Positions 16,414 through 24,708 of a stretch of 41,056 nucleotides of DNA are shown piece by piece (within the stretch, counting starts at the first letter, position 1; the number at the start of each line of letters is the position of its first letter). This DNA comes from CAYOVG01 sp964407285 (GTDB lineage Bacteria > Desulfobacterota > Syntrophobacteria > Syntrophobacterales > Syntrophobacteraceae). The stretch covers positions 1 through 41,056 of the forward strand of contig CAYOVG010000014.1 of NCBI GenBank assembly GCA_964407285.1. The letters run 5' to 3'. Made by a program: the position numbers and the translations under genes. A model generated the notes under the pieces. That model was given only the letters and a program-made list of their open reading frames with translations. It had not been told where the DNA came from and ran no database searches.

Positions 16414-17238
16414 ATGGAACGAGGTTTATCTGAGCGGCTGTTTCAGCAGTACAGTGAGCTTGTCTATCAGCAGAGCGGGATCAACCTGCACGATGGTAAG
16501 AAGGCTCTGCTGCAAGCCAGGCTGAACAAGCGATTGAGAGCCACTGGAATATCCTCGTACGATACCTATTACCAGTTCATTACTTCAGGGGATCATCCCG
16601 ATGAATTGATTCGCTTTCTGGACTGCATTTCAACCAATCTCACCTACTTCTTTCGTGAACCTCAGCACTTTGATTTTTTGGACAAGGTGCTGCTGCCCGA
16701 GCTTCTCGAGAAGAAGAGGAGGGAACGCACTAACCGTATTCGTGTATGGAGTGCGGGTTGTTCGACGGGAGAGGAGCCTTACAGTCTGACGATGAGCGTT
16801 CTTTCTCACCTGGATGATATCCGCAAATGGGATTTCCGGCTTCTCGCCACCGACATTTCCACGCGTGTTCTGGAAATCGCCGCAACCGGCGTTTATCCCG
16901 GGGAAAAGGTCCAAAAAGTTCCCCCGCAGTTTCAGAAACTTTACTTTCATAGAAACAACGGCAGCAAAGAGGAATTCGAAGTCGTTCCTCTTCTGAAGCA
17001 AATTGTGGCTTTCCGCCGGGTAAACCTTAAAGATGTGTATCCGTTCAAGGGTCCTTTTGATTTCGTTTTCTGCCGTAATGTAATGATTTATTTTGACAAG
17101 AAGACTCAAGAAGCTCTGGTGAAAAGGATTGCCGGATACCTGACCTCCGGGGGCTGTCTGTTTGTGGGGCACTCTGAGAGCCTTACCGGATTGGATCATC
17201 CACTCACTTACGTGCGGCCGGCTGTTTACAGGAAATAG
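16414..17238 (+). CDS. cheR: chemotaxis protein methyltransferase CheR
   Basis: The 274-aa cytoplasmic enzyme transfers methyl groups from SAM to glutamates of chemoreceptors. The N-terminal CheR helical domain (LFQQYSELVYQQSGINL and LQARLNKRLRATG) is followed by the SAM-binding methyltransferase domain with the CheR signatures TYFFREPQHF, VWSAGCSTGEEPYSLTM, LATDIS, FCRNVMIYFDK and GHSESL. The ATG at 16414 matches the family N-terminus and has AAGGAATT upstream; a longer TTG frame from 16318 is unlikely. It is the first gene of a nine-gene che cluster and follows a candidate sigma-54 promoter. The absence of a receptor gene nearby means the methylated target is encoded elsewhere. Confidence 0.95.
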   Translation: MERGLSERLFQQYSELVYQQSGINLHDGKKALLQARLNKRLRATGISSYDTYYQFITSGDHPDELIRFLDCISTNLTYFFREPQHFDFLDKVLLPELLEKKRRERTNRIRVWSAGCSTGEEPYSLTMSVLSHLDDIRKWDFRLLATDISTRVLEIAATGVYPGEKVQKVPPQFQKLYFHRNNGSKEEFEVVPLLKQIVAFRRVNLKDVYPFKGPFDFVFCRNVMIYFDKKTQEALVKRIAGYLTSGGCLFVGHSESLTGLDHPLTYVRPAVYRK

Positions 17239-17277
17239 CGGATTTACTGAATCCCGGAGAGAGTTGAAATCGACACT

Positions 17278-17757
17278 ATGCGAAGAATCGTGGGCGTTGC
17301 AGATGTAGCGGTCAGTAATCAGCCAGATGACGTTCTTATCACCTATTCCCTGGGATCATGTATCGGTGTAGCGATTTACGACCCCGTTGCGAAGGTGGGC
17401 GGCCTTTTGCACTTCATGCTTCCGGATTCCTCCATCGATAAGGAGAAGGCGGCCAGGAAGCCCGCGATGTTCGCTGATACGGGCATTCCGACGTTGTTTA
17501 AGAGCAGCTACCAGTTTGGGGCCAAGAAGGCCCAGGTGGTGGTGAAGATAGCCGGGGGGTCCCAGATTCTGGATGAAAAAGGGGTGTTTAATATCGGCAA
17601 GCGCAATTATCTGGCGCTGAGGAAGATATTTTGGAAAAACAATGTGATGATTGTCGCCGAACATGTGGGGGGAAGCGTAAACCGCACCATGCGGCTGGAG
17701 ATGGAAACCGGACGAGTGTTTTTGAAGGTCTCCGATATTGGCGAAGTGGAAATATAG
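17278..17757 (+). CDS. cheD: chemoreceptor glutamine deamidase CheD (first copy)
   Basis: The 159-aa protein has the CheD catalytic triad in the expected positions: T22 and C28 in ITYSLGSC, and H45 in GGLLHFMLP, one residue offset from Thermotoga CheD (T21, C27, H44). It deamidates glutamines of chemoreceptors, and in other bacteria it also stimulates the CheC phosphatase. The IAGGSQILD and NIGKRNY segments and the HVGGSVNRTM stretch are usual for the family. It lies 39 nt after cheR. A second, clearly different CheD is encoded four genes downstream, so the two may serve different receptors or one may have a regulatory role with CheX. Confidence 0.95.
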   Translation: MRRIVGVADVAVSNQPDDVLITYSLGSCIGVAIYDPVAKVGGLLHFMLPDSSIDKEKAARKPAMFADTGIPTLFKSSYQFGAKKAQVVVKIAGGSQILDEKGVFNIGKRNYLALRKIFWKNNVMIVAEHVGGSVNRTMRLEMETGRVFLKVSDIGEVEI

Positions 17758-17772
17758 AGCGGGAACTAGTTC

Positions 17773-18195
17773 ATGGCATATAATGTTTTGATAGTGGATG
17801 ATTCCAAGTCGATGCGCAAAGTGATCAAGAAGGCTTTGTATGCTTCCGGCTTTCGCGTCGGGGAATGCCTTGAGGCGGGAAACGGCCGGGAGGCTCTGGA
17901 TATTCTTGCGGAAAACTGGATTGATGTGGTCTTGTCCGATGTGCATATGCCGGAGATGGACGGTGTGGAGTTCCTTCGGACGCTGCGCGCCGACGACCAT
18001 TGGAGGGACCTTCCGGTGGTCTATATCACCACCGAGTCCAGTGAGACACGCATCCAGGAGTTGATGGATATGGGGGCCGGGGGGTATCTGAGAAAACCTT
18101 TCAGGCCCGAGGCGATTCGCGCACTGCTGGCGGAAGTTATGGGGGAGTCGGATGAATCCGGAATGGATAGCGGTGATGAAGGATGCGATTTCTGA
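17773..18195 (+). CDS. CheY-like single-domain response regulator (first copy)
   Basis: The 140-aa receiver domain has the acidic pair D9/D10, phospho-acceptor Asp56 in LSDVHMPEMDG, Thr86/87 and Lys108 in YLRKPF. A short acidic tail (GESDESGMDSGDEGCDF) extends past the domain. There is no output domain, so it acts through protein contact, as motor-binding CheY or as a phosphate sink. It begins 15 nt after the first cheD. Its last 44 nt overlap the start of cheX in another frame, suggesting translational coupling with its likely phosphatase. The tail is partly a by-product of that overlap. Confidence 0.93.
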   Translation: MAYNVLIVDDSKSMRKVIKKALYASGFRVGECLEAGNGREALDILAENWIDVVLSDVHMPEMDGVEFLRTLRADDHWRDLPVVYITTESSETRIQELMDMGAGGYLRKPFRPEAIRALLAEVMGESDESGMDSGDEGCDF

Positions 18196-18610
18196 GGTCC
18201 TGGAAACCATGTTCTACACAATGGTGGATTTTGACGGCAGGGGAGAGGTCGCATATCCCTACTGCTGCGACTCCAGGATAGTTTTTAAGAACGATGTCGA
18301 ACAAACGACTTTGTACTTCCGCGTGATAGGGGATTTTGCCAGGGTAATCACCGCTAACTTCCTGGGCGCCGGAGAGGATGAAGTTCAACAGGAAGAACTT
18401 GAGGACGCATTGAAAGAAGTGGCCAATATGGTCGCGGGCAATTTTATCGCGCGCTTCCCTCAGTGCAAGTGGAGCCTGGGAATTCCCGCTTTCCGCATGA
18501 TCGATGAGGATGAAATGCGGAAGGGGGGCGAGGGATTTGAATTGCCGCTGTTTTATCTTGCCGAGCCGGTGGGCCTCGTCGTCGTGGAGTACGAACGGTC
18601 CGAAGGATAA
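18152..18610 (+). CDS. cheX: CheX-like CheY-P phosphatase
   Basis: The 152-aa protein of the CheC/CheX/FliY phosphatase family is expected to dephosphorylate CheY-P. The conserved active-site helix with E-x2-N is seen in DALKEVANMVAGN (E88 and N91 by my count), and the N-terminus WIAVMKDAISEVLETMFY matches the CheX fold. Only one such helix is present, as in CheX and unlike CheC. The ATG at 18152 has GGGGGAG four bases upstream and starts inside the preceding cheY. Lacking a FliN domain, it is not FliY. A CheZ-type phosphatase is encoded in the same operon, so two unrelated phosphatases coexist. Confidence 0.85.
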   Translation: MNPEWIAVMKDAISEVLETMFYTMVDFDGRGEVAYPYCCDSRIVFKNDVEQTTLYFRVIGDFARVITANFLGAGEDEVQQEELEDALKEVANMVAGNFIARFPQCKWSLGIPAFRMIDEDEMRKGGEGFELPLFYLAEPVGLVVVEYERSEG

Positions 18611-18692
18611 CCGGCGCTTAGGAGGGCGTGTGGCCGCAATGGGGCTGGGAAGCCTCGATATCAGGGTCTCGACATAGCGGAGTGTGGAAAGA

Positions 18693-19235
18693 ATGCTGGA
18701 GGATACGAATACCCCTCAGCTACAGGAGTACTTTCTCAATTCAGGTTACATTTATGTCCCCCAGGCGCCGACCCTTATTTCGACCGTGTTGGGTTCGTGC
18801 GTTTCCGTGTGTCTTTGGGACAGACGCCTGGAGTACGGAGGTATGAATCATTTTCTGTACCCTTCTACGCGCAATCCCCGCCAGGCGACCGCCCGGTACG
18901 GCAACGTGGCGACGGGAGTGCTGATCCGTTTGTTTGTCGAAGAAGGGAGCCGCAAGGAAGACCTGGAAGCCCAGATTTTCGGCGGGGCGTTTGCGCTTGA
19001 TGGTTCGCCGAAGGTGCAGGAAGTGAGCGAACAGAATGTGGCGGTAGCGAAAGACATTTTGCGAAAGAACGGGATTTCCGTTGTGTCCGAGGATACGGGG
19101 GGAGTCAAGGGCAGAAAGCTCGTGTTCAACACTCTGGCGAATGAGGTGGCTGTGATTCGAGTGGAGCGGCTTCGGGAAAGTGATTGGTATCCATACGAGG
19201 GAAGTCGAAATCGAGGCGGTAATGAGAAAGATTAA
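18693..19235 (+). CDS. cheD: chemoreceptor glutamine deamidase CheD (second copy)
   Basis: The 180-aa CheD paralogue has catalytic C36 in STVLGSCVSV and H53 in GGMNHFLYP. The position of the triad Thr is Ser30 or Thr31. It differs from the first copy in sequence and is about 20 residues longer at the N-terminus and in the middle (FGGAFALDGSP, then ILRKNGISVVSEDTGGVKGRKLVFNT). An in-frame GTG nine bases earlier (18684) is a possible alternative start; GGAG lies about nine bases before the chosen ATG. Its end overlaps the cheB start by 14 nt, linking it to the methylesterase step of adaptation. Confidence 0.93.
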   Translation: MLEDTNTPQLQEYFLNSGYIYVPQAPTLISTVLGSCVSVCLWDRRLEYGGMNHFLYPSTRNPRQATARYGNVATGVLIRLFVEEGSRKEDLEAQIFGGAFALDGSPKVQEVSEQNVAVAKDILRKNGISVVSEDTGGVKGRKLVFNTLANEVAVIRVERLRESDWYPYEGSRNRGGNEKD

Positions 19236-20274
19236 GGTACTCATTGTAGATGATTCCGCTATCGTCAGGAAGATCTTTTCACAGGAGCTTTCCAGGCATG
19301 AGGACATCGAGGTGGTGGGCACCGCGCCCGACCCTTATGTCGCCAGGGACAAGGTCGTAAAGCTGCAGCCCGATGTCATTACGCTCGATATCGAGATGCC
19401 GCGCATGGATGGACTGACTTTTCTTCGGAAGTTGATGAAGTACCATCCGGTGCCGACGATAATTGTCAGTTCGCTGACCCCGAAAAACAGCGAAATGGCC
19501 CTGGAAGCCATGGAATACGGCGCCGTGGAGGTGTTGGCCAAGCCCGGAGGAGCCTACTCCGTGGGTGACATGGGCATTCATCTCGTCGAGAAGATACGCG
19601 CGGCGGCCAATGCCCGCCTGACGCCGGTTTCGCCGTCGCAGAGCAATTCCGCGGGAAGAGCGAAAGAGGCCGCTCTGAGCAAGTCTCTCAAGCGCACCAC
19701 GCACAAGGTCATCGCCATGGGCGCATCGACGGGAGGCACGGAAGCTCTGAAGTCGGTTCTTACCAGGATGCCTTCGAACAGCCCCGGCATCGTTGTCGTT
19801 CAGCACATGCCGCCCAAGTTCACCACCGCCTTCGCCAATCGCCTCAACGGCCTTTGCCAGGTGGAAGTGCGTGAAGCTCAGGACGGCGACAGCGTGCTGC
19901 CGGGTTTGGTATTGATCGCGCCCGGAAATTATCATATGGTGATAAAACGCAGTGGCGCGCGCTACTACGTGGAAATCAAGAACGGACCTCTGGTATGCCA
20001 TCAGCGCCCGGCCGCCGATGTGCTTTTCCATTCCGTTTCGCGGTACGTCGGAGCCAATGCCGTGGGAGTCATCATGACCGGCATGGGAAGGGATGGGGCC
20101 AAGGGAATGCTGGAGATGCGTCAGGCGGGGGCACATACCATCGCTCAGAATGAAGCAAGTTGTGTCGTATTTGGAATGCCCAAAGAGGCTATTCGCATGG
20201 GAGGGGTCGAACACGTGGTCCATCTGGACGATATACCTGGTACGATCCTTGAAATTCTTGCTGCCGAAGAGTAG
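19222..20274 (+). CDS. cheB: chemotaxis response regulator protein-glutamate methylesterase CheB
   Basis: The 350-aa protein has a receiver domain (phospho-acceptor Asp56 in TLDIEMPRMDG) joined by a linker (about 140-165) to the methylesterase domain. The catalytic triad residues are visible as Ser in GASTGG, His in QHMPPKFT and Asp in MTGMGRDGAKGM. It removes methyl groups from receptors and can deamidate glutamines, opposing CheR. The ATG at 19222 has GAGGCGG just upstream and lies inside the end of the second cheD. Length and motif spacing are normal for CheB. Confidence 0.96.
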   Translation: MRKIKVLIVDDSAIVRKIFSQELSRHEDIEVVGTAPDPYVARDKVVKLQPDVITLDIEMPRMDGLTFLRKLMKYHPVPTIIVSSLTPKNSEMALEAMEYGAVEVLAKPGGAYSVGDMGIHLVEKIRAAANARLTPVSPSQSNSAGRAKEAALSKSLKRTTHKVIAMGASTGGTEALKSVLTRMPSNSPGIVVVQHMPPKFTTAFANRLNGLCQVEVREAQDGDSVLPGLVLIAPGNYHMVIKRSGARYYVEIKNGPLVCHQRPAADVLFHSVSRYVGANAVGVIMTGMGRDGAKGMLEMRQAGAHTIAQNEASCVVFGMPKEAIRMGGVEHVVHLDDIPGTILEILAAEE

Positions 20275-20342
20275 GGAAAAGACGGCAACAGGCGAAGGGG
20301 CGCTCGGTGGAGCCGCCCGGACGATACGGAAGGAGCGAATTC

Positions 20343-20723
20343 GTGGCATATAAAGATCTTACTGTTTTGGTTGTTGACGATTTTTCGACGATGCGCAGAA
20401 TCGTGCGCAATATCCTTCGCGATCTCGACTTCAGGAACATTCTTGAGGCGGAGAACGGAGCCGCGGCCGTGGATATCCTCAAGGCCCAGAAGGTGGACCT
20501 GATCGTTTCCGACTGGAATATGCCGAAGATGAATGGTCTGGAGCTTCTCAAGCATGTGCGCGCCAATGAGAGCACGAAGGACCTTCCTTTTCTCATGGTG
20601 ACGGCGGAAAGCCAGAAGGAAAACGTTGTCGAAGCGGTAAAGGCGAAGGTCAGCAACTATATAGTGAAGCCATTCACGGCAGCAACCCTGAGCGAGAAGC
20701 TGGCTAAGATATTGCCGCCGTAG
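20343..20723 (+). CDS. cheY: chemotaxis response regulator CheY (second copy)
   Basis: The 126-aa receiver is close to classical CheY, starting at GTG 20343 with GGAAGGAGC upstream. D12/D13 form the acidic pocket, and Asp57 in VSDWNMPKMNG is the phospho-acceptor. The ENVVEAVKAKVSNYIVKPF segment holds the conserved Lys. SDWNMPKMNGLELL is very similar to motor-binding CheY of flagellated proteobacteria, so this copy, more than the first, is the likely flagellar-motor output of CheA. It sits directly upstream of cheA. Confidence 0.95.
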   Translation: MAYKDLTVLVVDDFSTMRRIVRNILRDLDFRNILEAENGAAAVDILKAQKVDLIVSDWNMPKMNGLELLKHVRANESTKDLPFLMVTAESQKENVVEAVKAKVSNYIVKPFTAATLSEKLAKILPP

Positions 20724-20752
20724 GAATCAGATCCGAATATCCGGAGTTGGCG

Positions 20753-23026
20753 ATGGAAACACAGGAAAGAAGCACCGCTGCCATGGCGGATATATTGGAT
20801 CAACTGGCCATGGGGGTCATTGCCGGGCCGGATGATTTGATGGGGATGGGGGAATGCCTCAATCTGCTGGAAGCACTGGAGAACCTCGATGATATTTCCA
20901 GCGGGCGGAAGCAAAACATCAATCGGCTCAAGTTGTACTTCAATCGTCTCATATTGGAGGATTCCAAAGATCCCGAGGCGGACTGGAAAACCATTCAGAA
21001 TCTCCTGACCGATCTCTATAATGGGAAAGTGTCCGAAGAATCGTGGGATGGTTTTCCGGATGGCGGAGAGGAGTCCGCCGCCGGTGAAGACGCGGATGAT
21101 ACTCCCGCGCAAGCGGTTGAGGAGGAATCCGAGGGTTTGCGGTGGGAGCCGGAGGAGCCGGAGGAATCGCGGGAGGTGATGCCGACCGGCCCCGCGGGGG
21201 CGAAAGATGCGTCGGACGATCATGAGGAATTCAACCCCGTCGAAATCCAGGACCTCGATCTTCTCAAGGATTTCGTGGAGGAGGCCAGGGAACACCTCGC
21301 ATCCATCGAATTGAACATGCTTGCGCTCGAAACCGACCCGAAGGACAGTGAAGCGATCAACGCGGTTTTTCGTCCCTTTCACAGCGTAAAGGGCGTAGCG
21401 GGCTTTCTGAATCTTTCCGATGTGCACCACCTCAGCCACGAGGTGGAAAATCTTCTCGATGCTGCCAGGTCCGGAACGCTCAACATCACCGATGCCGTTA
21501 TAGACATCGTTTTGAGCGCCGTCGATATCCTCAAGGTGCTGATGGGAGAATTGGACAAAGTTCTGAACGGAGGGCCGGGGACTCTATACCATTCCTCGCC
21601 GCTCGTCCTCCCATTCATCAGCCGCGTCAAGAATTTCCATAAAGACGGGCCGCCCGCCGAACCCGGCACTCCCGTCCGTAACATCGGTCAGATCCTGGTG
21701 GAGCGGGGGGTGGTGGAAGAAGATGTGGTTGAAGACTTTGCCGAGCAGAGCAAAGCCAGCGGACGCAAACTGGGGGAGGAACTGATTACCGAAGGCGTGG
21801 TTCCCGCTCGGGAAGTGTCCAGCGCGCTCAGGGAACAGCGCCATGCCAAGGAAAACGCCGCTTCCGTCCGGATCGACACTCAAAAACTGGATAACCTCGT
21901 CGATATGGTGGGAGAGTTGGTGATCGCTCAGTCCATGGTGCTCCAGAACGCCGAGGTGCAACGGATCAAAGAGCAGAAGCTCCAGAAGGATACGGTGCAG
22001 CTCCGCCGTATCACCGCCGAACTGCAGCGCATCAGCATGTCCATGCGCATGGTCCCAATCAGGGGCACCTTCCAGAAGATGATACGTCTCGTGCGAGACC
22101 TTTGCAGAAAGTCGGGCAAGGATGTGACACTGCAGATGATCGGTGAGGAGACGGAAATCGACCGGAACATGGTCGAGGAAATCTACGAACCCCTGGTCCA
22201 CATGATCCGCAACGCGGTCGATCATGGCGTGGAGATGCCCGAGGAGAGAAAGCAGATCGGCAAGGAGCCTCAGGGCGTCATCGTGCTCACGGCGGAACAG
22301 AAGGGTGGAAACATCGTCATCGAAATCGAGGACGACGGGAAAGGCCTCGATGCCCGTAAGATCCGGGCGAAAGCCATCGAGCGGGGCGTCATTTCGGCAG
22401 AAGAGCTTCTGGACGAAAAGGCCCTATTCGAACTCATCTTCCATGCCGGCTTCTCTACCAGGGATACGGTTACCGAAGTCTCCGGGCGGGGAGTGGGCAT
22501 GGATGTGGTCAAGAAGAGCATTGAACGCCTCCGGGGAAAAGTGGAGATATCGAGCGTTCTCGGCAGGGGCACCCGGTTCGAAATAAAGCTTCCGCTGACG
22601 ATGGCCATTATCGACGGCATGGTCATTCGTATCGGACGAGAGCGTTATGTGGTGCCCACCATCGCCCTGAAGGAGTCCCTGAGGCCGGGCAAAGACGCCT
22701 ACATGACCGTTCAGGGCAAGGGAGAGATGATCAAGGTCCGCAATACCCTGATGCCTCTGGTCCGCCTGCACCGGATGTTCGGCGTGGAGACGCAGTGTGA
22801 GGAGCCATGGGAGGGACTGCTTCTGGTTGTGAGCGAGGACAACCGGTCCTACTGCCTGCTTGCGGATGAGATCCTGGGCCGGCAGGAGGTGGTCATTAAG
22901 AGCCTCGGAGCTGCGTTGAGTCATCTTGTCGGAGTGTCGGGGGGAGCGATTCTCGGAGACGGCAAGGTGGCCTTGATTATCGATGTAAAAGGCGTGGTAA
23001 GCCTTTATGAGGACACTGTAAGATGA
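20753..23026 (+). CDS. cheA: chemotaxis histidine kinase CheA with unusual N-terminal and central domains
   Basis: The 757-aa kinase starts at ATG 20753, with GGAG six bases upstream. An N-terminal helical region of about 95 residues of unknown type is followed by an acidic linker. The Hpt domain has phosphorylated His210 in FHSVKG. In place of a recognisable CheY-binding P2 domain there is a segment (about 300-360) with two repeats of the form IGQILVERGVV...LGEELITEGVV, resembling MshEN/T2SSE-N c-di-GMP-binding motifs. Then come the dimerisation helices (VDMVGELVIAQSMV), the ATPase domain with HMIRNAVDHG, DDGKGLD and GRGVGMDVVK, and the C-terminal CheW-like domain. It autophosphorylates and passes phosphate to CheY and CheB. 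Its stop overlaps the cheZ start by 4 bases. Confidence 0.95.
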   Translation: METQERSTAAMADILDQLAMGVIAGPDDLMGMGECLNLLEALENLDDISSGRKQNINRLKLYFNRLILEDSKDPEADWKTIQNLLTDLYNGKVSEESWDGFPDGGEESAAGEDADDTPAQAVEEESEGLRWEPEEPEESREVMPTGPAGAKDASDDHEEFNPVEIQDLDLLKDFVEEAREHLASIELNMLALETDPKDSEAINAVFRPFHSVKGVAGFLNLSDVHHLSHEVENLLDAARSGTLNITDAVIDIVLSAVDILKVLMGELDKVLNGGPGTLYHSSPLVLPFISRVKNFHKDGPPAEPGTPVRNIGQILVERGVVEEDVVEDFAEQSKASGRKLGEELITEGVVPAREVSSALREQRHAKENAASVRIDTQKLDNLVDMVGELVIAQSMVLQNAEVQRIKEQKLQKDTVQLRRITAELQRISMSMRMVPIRGTFQKMIRLVRDLCRKSGKDVTLQMIGEETEIDRNMVEEIYEPLVHMIRNAVDHGVEMPEERKQIGKEPQGVIVLTAEQKGGNIVIEIEDDGKGLDARKIRAKAIERGVISAEELLDEKALFELIFHAGFSTRDTVTEVSGRGVGMDVVKKSIERLRGKVEISSVLGRGTRFEIKLPLTMAIIDGMVIRIGRERYVVPTIALKESLRPGKDAYMTVQGKGEMIKVRNTLMPLVRLHRMFGVETQCEEPWEGLLLVVSEDNRSYCLLADEILGRQEVVIKSLGAALSHLVGVSGGAILGDGKVALIIDVKGVVSLYEDTVR

Positions 23027-24435
23027 ACATATCCGTAGAGAAGGAAGACTGGATCGAGTTGATCCGGGCATTGAAAGACGTCGAGAAGAACCTCGCTACT
23101 CTCGATGGCGGGCCCGACGCCGCCGATAGATTCAAGGCGGCGCACCAGGGGCTTCAGGGTTTTCATACCACGGCCTCGATGCTGGGACTGAGCGAGGCTG
23201 AGCATGCGGGACTGGAACTCGAACGGTATCTTAAGGAGAGAGTGGAGCCCGCGTTGGACGCGGAGTCCATTTCCGTATTCGGCTTTGCCCTCAATGCCCT
23301 TTTGGACGGTTTGAAGGGGGCCGAGAGCGGCAACGAGTTCTCATCCAGGGAGATAATGGATATCCTCGGTGCGGCATCCCCGGAGGATTCCGCCGATAAC
23401 GGATCACAGCCGGATTCCGCCTTATCCTCTTCGGCGGTCCTGGAGAGTGAAGACTCATCGGATTCGGATTTGATGGACCGTATCATGGAGGCTCCTTCGC
23501 CGGAAGAAGGTCGTAAGGCGCCGGATCTTTCGAAGCTCCAGGGGATCGTGGCCGGCCTGGGCGGAGAACTGGCTTTCGATGGTTCGCCGGGCAAACCGGG
23601 CGGAGGTTTCGTGCTGCGGTTCAACGCCGTTCCGGCGGTTGTGGAACAGCTCGAAACATTGTTGTCTCCCGGTCATCCCATCAACATGTTCGCGGACAGG
23701 CTGTCGAAGGACGATAACCGCCTTCAGTCTATTCTGGACTGCATCAAGGAATTCCTGGAGGCCCTTGCGGACAGGAATGTCGCCCGGGCGGAGGAAATCC
23801 TCTCGACGCTCGCGGAGCAGAAGCACCAGGCCGGCATGTACAATGAAATCGGGAGCATGGCGAGAGAGTTGCACAATGCCCTGCGCAATTTCATGGACAC
23901 CATGGACCCGCAGTTGCGTGAGATCGTGGAGGACAAAATTCCCGACTACGGCAACCGCCTGGAACATATTCTGGAGCTTACCGAGAAAGCGGCCACAACC
24001 ACTCTGGATCATGTGGAAATCCTGCAAAAAAGGAATAATCGGGACCACGGGGAACTGGATAAGCTGATGGAGCTTCTGGGCAGCCTGAGATCTATAGGCG
24101 AGCAGGCTGAAAAGCGCCTGGTCGATGGGAAGCAGGTGCTGGATAATCTACTGGATTCGTCGGCGAAAACCCGTGACGATCTTATTACGATTCTTACCGC
24201 ACAGGATTATCAGGACCTGACGGGGCAGGTAATCCTCAAGATCATAAAGCTCCTGAAGGACCTGGAGGCCAAGCTGGTAAACATGATTCGGACCTTCGGC
24301 GTGAAGGTGGACGGAAGCCGGAAGAAGACTCAGTCGCAGCAGGAATCGGAGCTTTACGGTCCGGCCCACAAGAGCAAGGAAGCGCTCCATTCCCAGGACG
24401 AAGTGGACGATCTGCTCGCGGAATTCGGGTTCTAA
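23023..24435 (+). CDS. cheZ: CheZ-type CheY-P phosphatase with N-terminal Hpt-like extension
   Basis: The protein is 470 aa, about twice the E. coli CheZ length (214 aa). The C-terminal half (about 240-470) is CheZ: long helices, the active-site segment AQDYQDLTGQVI with Asp398 and Gln402 matching E. coli Asp143 and Gln147, and the C-terminal CheY-binding tail DEVDDLLAEFGF. Residues 1-105 resemble an Hpt domain (AAHQGLQGFHTTASMLGL and LELERYLKE), but the canonical His position holds Gln, with His41 one residue off, so it is probably not phosphorylated. Residues about 105-170 are acidic and disordered; 170-220 form another small domain. It is the last gene of the operon, coupled to cheA by ATGA, and a terminator follows. 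Confidence 0.9.
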   Translation: MNISVEKEDWIELIRALKDVEKNLATLDGGPDAADRFKAAHQGLQGFHTTASMLGLSEAEHAGLELERYLKERVEPALDAESISVFGFALNALLDGLKGAESGNEFSSREIMDILGAASPEDSADNGSQPDSALSSSAVLESEDSSDSDLMDRIMEAPSPEEGRKAPDLSKLQGIVAGLGGELAFDGSPGKPGGGFVLRFNAVPAVVEQLETLLSPGHPINMFADRLSKDDNRLQSILDCIKEFLEALADRNVARAEEILSTLAEQKHQAGMYNEIGSMARELHNALRNFMDTMDPQLREIVEDKIPDYGNRLEHILELTEKAATTTLDHVEILQKRNNRDHGELDKLMELLGSLRSIGEQAEKRLVDGKQVLDNLLDSSAKTRDDLITILTAQDYQDLTGQVILKIIKLLKDLEAKLVNMIRTFGVKVDGSRKKTQSQQESELYGPAHKSKEALHSQDEVDDLLAEFGF

Positions 24436-24564
24436 GGGGGTGCTGCGGGATGCGGATTGCGAGAGTTTTGTGTTACGGGTTCAGGCAATCGTAAGCCGGA
24501 GCCGCGGTTGAGGGCTTCTCGCTCTCACGCTCCCGTCACGTTCGTGTTGATCTAAGGTTTGCTA

Positions 24565-24596
24565 GTTGCCGGGCTCTGCCCGGCAACGTTTGTTTT
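24565..24596 (+). terminator. intrinsic terminator of the che operon
   Basis: GTTGCCGGG (24565-24573) and CCCGGCAAC (24579-24587) form a perfect 9-bp stem with a 5-nt loop, followed by a T-rich tract (GTTTGTTTT, 24588-24596). It lies 130 nt after the cheZ stop. The cheW gene ends on the opposite strand 113 nt further on. A second small palindrome (CGGGTG-A-CACCCG) near 24628-24640 may help terminate cheW. Confidence 0.85.
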
Positions 24597-24708
24597 AATG
24601 ACCGGTTCTCTCCTTCAGGGAGTCTCCCGGGTGACACCCGATTTGCCGTTGGTTCACGTGTATTCCGGCTCCGGGATTCATCGCGGGTGTTGACTCAGCC
24701 GTTTTTGT

